Shown here: positions 1 through 13,500 of the stretch, one piece after another | Layout: every line of letters begins with the position of its first letter | Numbering within the stretch: position 1 is the stretch's first letter | NCBI RefSeq assembly: GCF_932526225.1 | Contig: NC_064042.1 | Span: 3,889,001 to 3,953,000 of the forward strand | DNA length: 64,000 nt | Origin: Nematostella vectensis | Taxonomy: Eukaryota > Cnidaria > Anthozoa > Actiniaria > Edwardsiidae | Direction of reading: 5' to 3' | Program-made: the position numbers and the translations under genes | Notes under the pieces: generated by a model | Told to the model about the DNA's origin: nothing | The model's database searches: none | What the model saw: the letters and a program-made list of their open reading frames with translations, nothing else

Positions 1-252
1 AGCGAGGAACCATTGTCTCCCCATAAAAAGAGCCATCAACGTGATTTTTTTCCGTGGCAAAAATATGCAATTCAAATCGAAATCGTGCAAGCGGATTTAG
101 TCCTCCTCTCCGTGCGCCCGATTTTGTTTGCTTGTCTTACTGGGGGATACGCCCATAAGATATAGCTCGCGCTCCTATTAGGGAAATCAAAAGAGGGCGA
201 CTTTTGGGCAATGATTCCATTCCGAATATATTGACGCTGATCTTTCACTTAC

Positions 253-314
253 TTGAAGCTGGTGACTTGTGCGGCATAGATGTCGACATTTTGCCTTTGG
301 TATACTCGAGTAAT
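253..314 (-). CDS. SEA domain 3, second exon; last visible exon of the receptor
   Basis: This 62-base exon (phase 0 to 2), acceptor TTACTCAAG, donor GTAAGT, reads ITRVYQRQNVDIYAAQVTSF. A third SEA exon with a G-S-V motif would be expected next but is not seen in bases 1-252, so it should lie left of the window. Confidence 0.72.
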
Positions 315-3300
315 CTTGAGTAAAAAACAAAAATGTTAGGAGTGTTTGTTTTTTTTACAAATTCATATAACTAACACTAGCCCCAGTAACAAAAGACCAG
401 AAACTGGAATTCGACTCTGCGGCTAAGTCGAATTCCAGTTTTTGGTGTATTGTATTCATTGTTCTTGTACGAGATCACGACAGTTTGGGCTTTTTGATTC
501 TATTCCTAGTAATAAACAAAAACAGATAAGAAGGAATAAGCATCTCAATGGTGTAAAAAAAAAAAACCCTGTTGTATTCTACCTCATATTCTATTGTCTT
601 TTTGAGGTCTTGAATTTCGGGAGTGTACAAGTCCGGCTTGCTGTAGCGCTCAGTCCATAGCAGACTTATCACGTGTACTGGGACCTCCTTCTTAGCGCAG
701 TCCTTCGTACCTGTAGACAACACAGAGTAACTACATTGAGTGAATAGATGTAGCGAGTGAATATTGTAGACAACACACAGTAACCACATTGAGTGAATAG
801 AGTGAATAGATGTAGCGAGTGAATATTGTAGACAACACACAGTAACAACATTGAGTGAACGGAGTGAATAGATGTAGCGAGTGAACATTTTAGACAACAC
901 ACAGTAATCACATTGCTGATGGTTGACAAAAAAGAGGTGCAAAAGAATATTTTCGCGTATTTCAATTGGCTTTAATGAATCGGCATTTAAGCCCTGGGTG
1001 ATTTTTGTTACATGGGCAGCGTACCTTATTCGTCAGAGATGACTGGTTTAAGTGCAATTGCCTAGCTTGGGTATGGGAAGGGCTAAAAGGTAGATGGAAA
1101 AAGGGTGGGGGGAGATGGTGTAATAAGGGGATGGATAAGCGGGTGGCCCGAGAGCAGGAGCGACGGGAGACATACAATAATAAGTAGGCAAGGTGGGTAA
1201 GGGGGTAGATGATGTGGGAGAGAAGAGAAGAACGCGGAATACAACGTGTAGTGAGAAAAGGAGAGAAGAAAATGGTTGTAAAGTGTTGGTAGGAGGTGAA
1301 TGGAAGATAAGTGACGGAGCAGGAAAGACGGTATACGCAATACTTACACCCAGTATACTGCAAAAGTGATACCGCTGTGACGTTTGTTCCGATTCCATTA
1401 GACGCGGTGCACACGTAGATACCCCGGTCCTCGACTGTGAATCCAGAGATGGTGAAGGTACTCCCTGTTGACCGCCATCGCGGGTCGCCGAGCTTAGACC
1501 ACGTGATGTTGGGTGTTGGTATTCCTCGTACCTCACATGTCAACGTCACCCTGCTGCCAATCTGAGTGATGGTGTAGTTGCTAGGATACGACACCAGCTC
1601 GGGCCTCACTAGAAAAAGGAATCGTTAACTTACTTAGGCCCGTAGCCAAGGATGTTCGGTGGTCCAAAGAACCCCCCTCCCCCCTTCCCAACTCGACTGG
1701 AATGTCCGCTCTTATCGAGGGAAACAAAACACTGCGAGCTGAGACGAGCTACCTAAAATAAAATTAATGCGTAAACGAACCCCCCTCCCCCCTCTGTCTC
1801 TTTATCAAAATCCTGGCTACGGACGTGTTACTAAATTCTTAAATCAATGCACTGCATCAATCCGCTTGTTCATCTCTTGTGTTTGGGTAACAAAAACTTT
1901 CCTTGATGCAATTCTACAGTTCACGAGTGTCATGTGTAAGTAGCAAATCAAGGGTAAATTAACTCCATTTTAGTGAGCTTTTTAATGTGCACATGATGCC
2001 CATTATAAAGATGTGAATGGAGGTAGTTTGGTCTTACTATTGCTACTAGTACCTGGTTGCGGTCCGATTAATCTTCTGACTGTCTGTCCGGCCAATCGTC
2101 CCCCGTCAATTAATTTTTGCAAAGGCGCAAAATTCACGCTGTTACCCGGCTGTTGTAGAGACACGTTGGTTATAACGCTACCGGATCTTTGGAAGAAAAT
2201 ATTTAAAATTAGTTCAGAAGAGCTACTTAGAACAACGGCATGATGTTATTGATTGAGGTGTTCGTTTTAGTTATTTTTTTATTTATGACTTAATAATTCC
2301 AACGTTATTAAGAGCTTAGTATAATAAAAGTTGATAACCTAAAGCTCCGTAACTTAAGTCTATTGTAAAACAGGGCAGCTGAACTTCTCTGTTTCAAAAT
2401 GCTGGACTCAACACGTTCGACCTACCTAAAACTTGTAACTTGGACGGCATATAAAGGCAGACTTTGAAGTTCGTATTCTCTGAAGATCTGATTAGAAAAA
2501 GATATCGTCAAATAAACCTTTTAAGGTACATATTGAAGCAAATATTAACTCAACACTAGGCTAAATACATATCAGCAACAAAATCCACTTTACTTTTCAT
2601 CGACATCATTCTCAGGCCTGGGTGCGTTCCCCCCTCCCCCCCCTTTTCTTGGCCTCCATAAGTGGATCATTTCTTATTGAGAGTCTTCAATAATACCATC
2701 CTTTTTTTTTTCTCCATATGATATCTAATCACCTCGTATTCAATTCTGTTCTTGAGTTTCCTTATTTCAGAGGTATACACATCAGGGTTGCTGTAGTTCC
2801 CACTCCAGTTAAGGCTTGTTATTTGAATGGACACTTCTCTTTTGGTACAGTCTGTTACACCTACATAAGTGAGCATCAGGAAAAAAACAATGGATGAGCG
2901 AGGCGGAAGAAAAGGATGTGGTGGTATAACGGGAAAGGGTAACTGAGAAGCGGATAATGGAAACGGTTGAAAGGAAAGTGGAAACTGGAGTAGGAGAAGA
3001 AGTATAAGAATAAAAACAAGGTAAAGCAGGGATAGGTAAAAATAGGCCTCTTAAGCACGTCACCTTTGGACATATAAAGGGGAAGAAGAAGAACAAGAAG
3101 AAAAGAAAACAAGAAGAACAAGAACTAGAAAAACAAGAAAAAGAAAGAGAAGAAGAAAAAAAAAGAAGAAAAAGGGGAAGAATACCAGATACTTACACCC
3201 AGTATACTGCACGAGTGATACCGCTGTGACGTTTGGTCCGATTCCATTAGACGCGGTGCACACGTAGATACCCCGGTCCTCGACTGTGAATCCAGAGATG

Positions 3301-6300
3301 GTGAAGGTGCTCCCTGTTGACCGCAATCGCGGGTCGCCGAGCTTAGACCACGTGATGTTGGGTGTTGGTATTCCTTGGACCTCACACGTCAACGTCAACC
3401 TGCCGCCAATCTGAGTGATGGTGTGGTTGCTAGGATACGACAGCAGCTTGGGCTCCACTAGTAAAAAGTTTTATTAACGCATACGTGGATATATTGTAAA
3501 GTAGGCGTAAAGTAAACATTTACGCATCTTTACGCCACCTTAACATTTTTGCAAAGCAGTAACTGAATAAAAGAGTAACATAAAAACTCAAAAGATTTTA
3601 CTAGATTTGAGTTTAAGCGTCATATAATAAGAGTATGCTAAAATCCTTAGTTTGACTTACCATCAACTTATCGAATATATTTCACCGATCAGGATGATAT
3701 TTGTACCAAATTGAAGCTTACGTATATTATTATATTATTTGTTTCTGAGTTTTACCAATGCGCAATAATTTAATAGAAGACATAATGTGAGTGGCATGAT
3801 CAACCGCACTGTCCGAAAAGGAAAGAGGTGAGGCTTAGGCGGGAAGATAGAAACGAGACGCAGTATCCCGCACTCAACACTGGAGACGCTGTAGTTGTGA
3901 AATTCGGCAAAAAATGGTACAATGCAAAAATGACGGCACCCTGGACTCCACTTATCTAACCAAACCGAAAGAGACGCTAACCCCACCCCAGCTCACAGAG
4001 ATCCTTATGAAGATTATTTCCTCGACCAGCGGGCTCAGGAGGAGACCTGGAAATTTAACCGGCGCCAGAAGACTACCCCAGTTAGCAGAGTTCCTGACAA
4101 CCGCAACACTCTTTTCCATCAGCAGCGCAAATACCTGAAATTCAGGACCTTACAATTAAGCTCAATCAGCTACAGCAAGCTTTGGATCGGTCAAACACGG
4201 TAATGTTAATGAACAATTACATTCAAATGCATGTCAAGTGTTACTGATAATGCCATACTTCAACATTCTACGTCAAGACGATTCCCAGAACATCTGATAA
4301 ACTTGTACACGAGCTAACCGTAATTTACACTGATCACATTTATCGCTTAGGTCATGGAAAGAGTAGAGGAGAAAATATTTCTAAAATTTCGATTTATTTC
4401 TTATTTTAGGCCAGCGATGAGTTTCCGACCATTAGCATCAGCGACTTGACAGAGCTTGACCTACAGCCACATCAAACACCAACAGCGCTAGAAAAATCCA
4501 ATCCGTCGCCGCTTATCCCTGCTAGTCATCAGCCAATCCCTCAACCTACCCAGTCTAATACAAGTCAGTCAGAAGAAACTGTTCTCGAGGAACTGATCAC
4601 CCCCCGGAGAGTAAGGCACGTGAGCAGTATCCTGCAAGAAGCCAGACAGCACCATCTGTGTGCGTTGAAGCTGGTTTCGCTGTTCTTCATGGACGAAGAG
4701 CTGGCATCTAGTAACTGTGATGGAAACTATGGAAAGGATGCTCTAGACCCTACGCGTCTTATCTCGCTTAAAGGTACTATTTTATGATTACCTATTCCAT
4801 CACAAGCCAAAGCTCCTATTTTGAAAACACATGTTTTTTTTATGTTGCTTTTTTCGGGGTTATCATTCGTTTTTTTTACCGATTGTCGATTTAATGTTTC
4901 CGTTCCTTTGTATTTACTCTTTTTATCTAAGGTATACTTAGTAGAATTTATTCCGTTGGAATTGTCGCTTCCCAAGTTCCTTACACTTAACACACACAGC
5001 CAATTAATAATTGTCACTCATATCCCGTGTTACAGATGTCATTCTTATGATTATACTAATGTTTTATTTTTTATCTTTTAGTCTTGCTGTTCGCGAAGCT
5101 CCCGTTAGCGCCAGGAGAAAGCCAAAAAGCTGCATGGAGCATCGTGAAAAGTAAAATCAACACCAAATGTAGATGTCGGAAAAGCAAGCCCCTTAAAGTG
5201 CGCAACCAGGATCCGCGTTCCAATTGAACATTCCAACAAAACATTAGTGTAAAATAATTTTTAAATCATTATAAGATATATTCCCCTCGTTGTCTGTTGT
5301 ACGACGGATACTTTGTGCTCATAATAAATATGGAAGTCTACCTTATTTGCTTGTTTGTTTAAAACCTTCTCTCAAGCGAAGTTGACAGTGAAGAGTATAC
5401 TACTTTCTACTGTTAATAATATTTTAAAAACTGTCTTTTATGTAAAAATTTTCTTTTATGTTTGCATCACAAAAATGCCGTGAAAGATTCACTTAAATCC
5501 GAAGCTAGACTTATAATTCTGAGTTAATTCATGTCAAAACTTAGGCTAAAGCGATCTAGCCATCTGAGAAGCCACTCGATTCGATTCAACTAAGCCTGCT
5601 AATTAACATCTGTCATATTTATAATCATAGTCGATAACAATACTCCCGACTTTCTGCCTCTCGATTTACGATTCTTGTGCACGGGACAGGGCACGGGATT
5701 TGAAGGGAAAGCACACACCTTTACGCACGGAATTTTCTTCCCGTGCCCACGGAATTTCTTTCCGTGCTCACGGAATTTCTTTCCGTGCTCACCGAATTTC
5801 TTTCCGTGCTCACAGAATTTCTTTCCGTGCCCACGGAATTTCTTTCCGTGCTCACAGAATTTCTTTCCGTGAGCACGAATTTTTTTTCCGTGCTCACGGA
5901 ATTTCTTTTCGTGAGCACGGATTGCGCTCGGCGTGCGCACGAAATCTCAAAGCCATAGTGTACATTTTCCCATGGAGGGTCACATTTTGTTTGATCGTAC
6001 TCACTGCTAGACTATAATTAGAAGCTCACTTTGGATATTTTGCACTCCCCCCCTCCCCACCCCATTTATGTGAACGCCCCCTTAGTCTGTAATTGTGGTA
6101 TTTTGTGGTCTGTAATTATATAGTGCTTTTTGGTATATGATTATGTGGTCTGTGATTGTGGTCTATTATTAAGGTGCTTTGTGGAGTGTAATTGTGGTGC
6201 TTTGTGGTCTATATGATTGAGGTGCTTTGTGGTTTGTGCTTCTGTGTTTGTGGTCTATTATTGAGGTGATTTATGGTTTGTGCTTTTGTGTTTGTGGTGC

Positions 6301-7461
6301 TTCATGGTTTGTGCTTCTGTGTTTGTGGTGCTTTATAGTTTGTGCTTCTGTGTTTGTGGTGATTTGTGCTTCTGTGTTTGTGGTGCTTTATAGTTTGTGC
6401 TTCTGTGTTTGTGGTGGTTTGTGGTTTGTGCTTCTTTGTTTGTGGTGCTTCGTGGTCTGTGTTTGTGGTGCTTTGTGGTCTTTGTTTGTGGTGCTTCGTG
6501 GTCTGTGTTTGTGGTGCTTTGTGGTCTTTGTTTGGGGTGCTCTGTGGCATATAATTGTGGTTGTTTATTGTCTGTGTTGGGAGTGCTTTAAGGTCTGTGT
6601 TTGGGGTGCTTTGTGTTCTGTAACTGTTTTGTTTTGTAGTATGTAATTTTGGTTCTTTTATAATCTATGTTTTGGGTGCTTTATGGTCTGTGTTTGAGGT
6701 GCTTTATGGTCTGTGTTTGGGGTGCTTTATGGTCTGTGTTTGGGGTGCTTTGTGCTCTGTCAGGGCTCTATAATTCTGGTGCTTTGTGATCTATCTGTAC
6801 TCACTGTAGACGATAACTTGAGCATCACTTTGGATGTTGTGTCCACTTGTCGGGCGTATCACCAGGCTGTACGTAAACGCATCTGATGATCCAGCAACCC
6901 AATCCTCGTGCCCTTGCTTTACCACATCCTTGATGATAAGTTGAACATAACCAACTCGGTTCACGTCCCCTTTATCTGGCGCTCGGCCAGTCACGTGGTA
7001 GTACGTGTTGGACAAGATCTCCCCTTGTTGTCCGGCGGTGATATTTGTGATTGTTCTGGTTCTATAAGGTGTTCGGAGGAGTTTGAGTTCCACGAGGACC
7101 AGGTTATCAAGCTGAAGGTCAAACTCCCATTGCAAGTTGACGAGAGTGCTGTTTTTGTTTAGAAGGACGTATAGAGGAGTCTGGGGCGTCTTAGTCCAGG
7201 CAGCTGATGATGATAGGGAAAATCAGAGTAGAAAGATTATGATGATAAATCATCAGAGAGGAAGGCAGTGTATGTAGCACGTAACTTTACAACTTATTCA
7301 CCTCCCGTGGGGTCTAGAAAGAGACAGTGGATAACACATATCTTATAAACCTCCAGTCTAGAGAGAGAGAGAGGGGGGGGGGGGGGGCGAGAGAGAGGGG
7401 GGGGAGAGAGAGACAGTGGATAACACATATCTTATAAACCTCCTGTCTAAAGAGAGAGAGG

Positions 7462-7528
<67 letters not shown>

Positions 7529-10500
7529 GGAGGGGGGAATAACAGGTAATTTATTCACCTCCTGTGGGGTCTTGAGAGAGACAGTGGATAACACCTATAC
7601 CTTATAAACCTCCTGTCTAGAGAGAGAGGGGGGGGGAAAGGGGGAATAACACGTTATTTATTCACTATTGTGGGGTCTAGAGAGAGACAGTGGATAACAC
7701 CTATACCTTATAAACCTCCTGTCTAGAAAGAGAGAGAAGGGGGGGGAAGGGGGAATAACACGTTATTTATTCAATATTGTTGTGTCTAGAGAGAGACAGT
7801 GGATAACACCTATACCTTATAAACCTCCTGTCTAGAAAGAGAGAGAGGGGGGGGATAACATGTAATTAATTCACCTCTTGTGGGGTCTAAAGAGAGGCAG
7901 TGGATAAAACCTATACCTTATAAACCTCATTTCCAGAAAGCCAGAGAGAGAATGGAAAACACGTAACTTATTCACCTCCAGTGGGACTGACGAGATGCCT
8001 AGTGACTTCTTGCCCCGCCATGTGCCCTCCGCTGACCAGACCTTGCACGGGCGCGTCATTTACTGTTGAGTTGATTGGCTGCTGCAACGATATGACGGCA
8101 ACGACACTCCCGCGCCTATGACGTCATAGCAACTGTTAGCTGGGCAGGGAGGAAGAAATTGTATTTTGCAGGAGCGCTCTGTATATTGGCTATAACATAG
8201 TAACATGTGGCATTATATCATGGTATTACACATGTCAGTGCAGCGGCGAAGCCGGAATTTTTAGCAGGAGGGGGCCCAAAAGGGACTTGCAAGGCATTTT
8301 CTCCTGTGTTTTAGATAATGTCTCATACATTTACTGTATTTTTGTCTGCTAAAAGGGGCCCGGGCCCCCTAGGCCACCCCCCTGGCTACGCCACTACAGT
8401 GGCACCAAAAGGTTTTCTTTAGGAGTTATAGGTATTTTGCCGGAGATAAAGGGAGGTTGAGAGGGGTAATAGACGCCCACTCTGAGATAAAAGATAGCGA
8501 TTTGATAAAATATTTCAAACTTACCTGAAGTGTGTAACTTGTGCTGCAAAGATGTTTACACCTTGTTCTATGTACTCACGAACAATCTTAGAAATAAAGC
8601 ATCATTTATTTTATAGCACCTGCCTATTTTCATCATGGCAATAATACTATGCAATAGGGGCAGAGAGAAACAGAAAAAACTGTCATCTTTGAAAGAAGGT
8701 CATTATTAAGCGTGTTCATATTAATAAATGGCTGTTCTTTAAATGTTCTAAAAGAGTTAAATCGTAGTGCACATGGGTTCCTACAAATGTACGTGAAAAT
8801 TCGCGGCGACAAAAAAAAAGCGAAAAAATGATTGAATTTCCGAATATGGTATGTAATGACTAAATAAGGGATTGACCAAGCGAACTAGAAAAGGGACAGT
8901 TTTCAAAACGAGATTGATTGATTAGCAGAGAGGGCACAATTTCCTTGAATAAAAAATGCATGTTTTATAAAAATAGCAATAACTGTGAGCTATTCATAAC
9001 AAAAAAAATTAGTAACACCTGCACACAAAAAAATAATTGTATTGAACTGCAAAATTTACTCATTAATTCGTTCATTCGCTCGTTCACTCACTAGTCTGTT
9101 CGTTCGTCTGTTCGTTCGTCAGTTCTTCGTGCATTCATACCGGCAGCAGCATTTCTCACCTCGTATTCAATTCTGCTTTTGAGATTGTTAATTTCAGGCG
9201 TGTACAGACACGAGTAGCTGTACCTAACCGTCCATTTCAAGTCGGTCATCTCAACACCAACTTCTTTCTTTGCACATCGAGACGTACCTGATAGACAACG
9301 CCAAGACGTGTAACAAAGTAATTAAGAAAGAAAGAGAGAAAATCTCTCATTGCTTACGAGTTGCGCAGGGATGCGCAGTCATAGGTAATATATGGAAAAA
9401 GCATAGTATTTGGAGAAATGCTTAAGGTAATTACCCCTTGAAAGAGTTCTACAACAAATAATTTTTTAAAACTTGGAATAAACAATATTGAAGTAAAGGG
9501 CTTTAAAATGTTATGTTATAAAAAGGGGGTAACCGTTTTCACAAAAGAGGGGCGTACTTTTGACGCGTTTTTACTGATCGCGCAAGGAAAAATCCCAACT
9601 CTTAGTTTTCAAAAAGAGTGCCTATAGTCTTTAGAAAATTAAGTTCTGTTTGTCGAGCTGCCAAAATCCGATCTCCTAAACAAAAAACCGTAGTAGCAAA
9701 CGTTCAAAACAAATCACATTTCAAGATGTCGCACTAAAAGACACTGTTTTCGCCATTATTTATACGGTAAAAAGCGCCATTTTAAAGTATTTTTACGGCT
9801 TTTAAAAGAAAGTAAACAAACTTTTACAAGCCAACTTTTTTTCTTCTTTCAGTATATCATTTTCCGTATATATTTAACAAATTGAGCAAATAAAAAATGG
9901 GGGTAACCGACTTCGTTTTTCTGTCAAAGCGATTTTAAGTAAAAAACGCGCGCCTTTTGCTTTTTTTTCTTGTGCAACTATGGCGCGCGCGCACGCTTAA
10001 TACCGGAAAATTCGAGCAAACAGCGCGCGCCACTATGCACAGAAGGGGTGCGCAGTGCAATTCAAGGGAATTACCTAAATAAGAAATGACCCACTTTTTG
10101 GCCGCCAAGGGGGGCTGCGCGCGTACCCTGCAAACCCCCCTGAGTACGCACTCTCACTAAAAGCGGGAATTACAAACCTGTTACAGTTCTTTTTTCTATA
10201 TTTATTCTATGCTCTAATAAGATGGATCAAAGATGTATGGTAAGTACAACACTTACACCCAGTATACTGCACAAGTGATACCGCTGTGACGTTTGGACCT
10301 ATTCCGTTATACGCGCTGCACTCGTAGATACCCCGGTCTTCGACTGTGAAATTAAAGATACGGATAACGCTTCCCTTCGATCGCCATTGGTTGTCGCCAA
10401 GTTTTGACCACGTGATATTGGGTGGCGGTTTTCCCTTGACGTCACATTCCAGGCTCACGCTGCTGCCAATCTTGGCAATGGTGTGGTTAGTGGGGTAAGA

Positions 10501-13500
10501 CAGCAAATTTGGTTTTCCTAATAAAAGATAAAAAATATTGTTAAGTTATACACCTTTTTTAAAATAAGGTTGCCCTCGGAGAATCCTTTTGCCGTAGCCC
10601 ACAGTGCTTCATAGGTTTGAAACAGTAACCAAATAAGGCCATGCACAAACGTCGTATTTTCCACGAGCCGTATTTAATGCAAATGCATGCGAATAAAGAA
10701 AAATCCTGGTTCATTTGCATCAATTTGCATTGAATACGGCTCATGGATAATACGACGTTTAAATATAGCCTAAGCGTAAATAAAAACTAATACAGTTAGG
10801 AAAGCTGCATCAGTCTTCTTCATTTCGAATTCTTTGCATGGCCTTCAAAGACCAGGATTTACCCATTTATACGTTACCTGCTATGAAGTAGTGCGGCCTA
10901 CGATGCATTTGCTAGTGCAACATTATTTGAAATAGGTTATAATACTGATTCAAAACTTGTGTAAATAAGCCCCCTCTTTTTTCCTCATTTCCATCCTTGT
11001 CATTATCGTCACTTTGATAGCAGTTAAAAACAAATGGTTATTGAAAATTAATGTGCTTTTAAATTGTTCAATAAACTCGTTGTGTAGTTTTGCGGGGCCG
11101 GGTACTTTGTACTTGGTTATCGCAACAATGATAAAACACTAAAGCTCGTCTATTTCAATTAAAAGATATATACTATTAAAATTATTCAACACTTACTAAA
11201 CGAGCGAAAAGATACGTCATTCTGAAAAATTGTTCCCATTAATGTCATAATTTTTACTCGATAAAAGTAGGTGTCAACAGCCTCCACGTTAATATGCGGT
11301 CCTTGATTTTCCATATTTTTAATGGTAAGCTTAATGAACCCGACAGTACTCGTGGAATCATAGTCAGGGATTGTAACGTTCAGTAAATAGTAAGAACTTG
11401 TCCATTCCCCCATTTCTCCAGGCTGCATGTTTTTAATATGCACTTTAGTCCTGCTATCCGCACTGTCGAGCAGCTCTAGTCTCGCGTAGAAGATATTACT
11501 GATCTGCAGATCGAAGTCCCATCTTAACTCGACGTCTGTGCTGTTGTCTCCGAGAAAGACGACGAGTGGACTGGGATGAACAGACGTCCAAGCGAACCCA
11601 GCTGGGGATGAAAGAAGGATAAAAACCAGTATATATTGGAGGTTTTTTATTAGCAAAGTGGTCCGTACTTTGTAATAACACGTTCACCGGGGAATCTACA
11701 AGTGATTTTAGGTTGGATAAGCTGTTAAATGGTTCAATGGAATCAAATTTGCTCAATAGCTTAACAGTTTTTAGTCTGGTGGCAGAAGCCGGAAAATAGG
11801 GGTTTCGTACAAGTCGAGAACTAGAGAAGGTTTAAAAGCAGATTTGAGGAGACATTGGTCCCCTAAACAACGTCTGGTAGTTAGTGGAATCGGATTGTGG
11901 TATACGTTTTGAAGTATTTACGTTTTTCTCTTTCGGGTAAAAAAACCACAGGGTACCCGAGTATGAATTTTACAAAATAATTTATTAGCACATTGACCCC
12001 TCAACCGGCCTGTACCGGCTTTGGGAAGTATCCACAACCCAAAAATTCATAAATGCAAAATAAACACAACAAGATGAAGATACTCAGGCATTAGTCTAAG
12101 GGATAAATGGTCTTGAAGATATGGCAACTACTCTTAAGCCAAATAATAGCACAGGTTCTTTGACAAATTTCAAATCGAACAAGGAAAGAAAAGCATAATC
12201 ACCCCTCTCAATAAAACGCTCAAAATACCACACAAGGGAGAGAGATCAGCAAACACAGCTCAAGACACAAATAGATACCTTTATTCTGATCCTCAAGGTA
12301 CATTTCCATGGCCTCAAGACACAATGTCCACTCCTTGAAGGCTTGTAAAACCACGAAGATGCCTTTACGTATTGCAAAGAATTCTGGGAGATCCAGGGAA
12401 AAATTCACGAGGGGAGGGCCAGTCAACACTCCTCTCCCCAAAGTCAGATGGTTTTTTATAAGTCTTTTCACCCCGAAGCCAAACAAATCAATTCCAGATC
12501 ATACAAACCCAAAATAGCAGTGTAAACAATTTTGGAATCAATTTGGTTTCAGAAAAGACAGCATTTAGGAGAGCTGTGGTGATTCATTAGAAAATTATTT
12601 TCTCATCCAGGTAAAGCCAAACAAGAAAAAATCATCATGAATCCACCTTTGCTTGCAAATATCCATAAGCAAAGCACTCAATTATGCCCTAAAATACTTC
12701 ATGATGTCCTGAGACACTCTCCTAATATGCTCATAGCTGTATTTTTTATGAAAAATACAAGCAACCATCAACTTGTGCTGGTTTCAGCGCAACGACGAGG
12801 GATTAAAAGTGGGGACCGCAAAGCACTGTTGGAAAGCTAGGATACCGCTGACTAGGTGCAGCTGTGTTTGACTTTGACGGGCTGTATAAAACTCAGAATA
12901 GGGGGGGGGAAGTATCTGTTTTCAGTCTGTTTTTTGTAAATTCAGCTCAAAAATAGCCAGGCGTCAATGGTTAAAGCATGCAAAACAAGCATAATAAGCT
13001 TGAGAAATAACCCATAGAGTTTTTATTCTTTTGTCGTTTATAACTCAGAAGCTACCTAACCGTGATACTCCAGTGTCAAATATAGCATCTGAACTAAGGG
13101 TCTAAGGTCTGGGGCCTGGGTCTGAGGCCTGGGTCTAAGGGCTTTTCAAGATTAGTGAGATAAAAATTTGACCAAGCTGTCAGGTTTTTTTTTGACAAGA
13201 TCTTGCCGCGAGTCTCAAATTGACAGGAATATGTTTGATATGTTTCTTTAAATAATGAGTCAATGGTAAAACAATTGGTGACAGCTCCTTGTCCTTGAAT
13301 GACTAAATTAAGAGAATGTTCACAGTGAAAGCCGACCGAGATCTGTTTGGAAGACTTTGCAAATGCAAGACAAGTCAACCTAGCAGTTTCCTGCGAATTG
13401 CCTACAATGATGGAAGTTTTAGGAAATTCACCATAAGTCAAAATTCTTGAGGAAGGTTTTGACACATGATGTTGTAAATATCTTGGGTGGAGTGGCATTA

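Noticed and set aside
2013-2243. Plus-strand open frame starting MNGGSLVLLLLLVPG, signal-peptide-like
   Set aside because: It is the antisense shadow of the SEA 2 third exon (2053-2186), whose splice phases fit the receptor gene.
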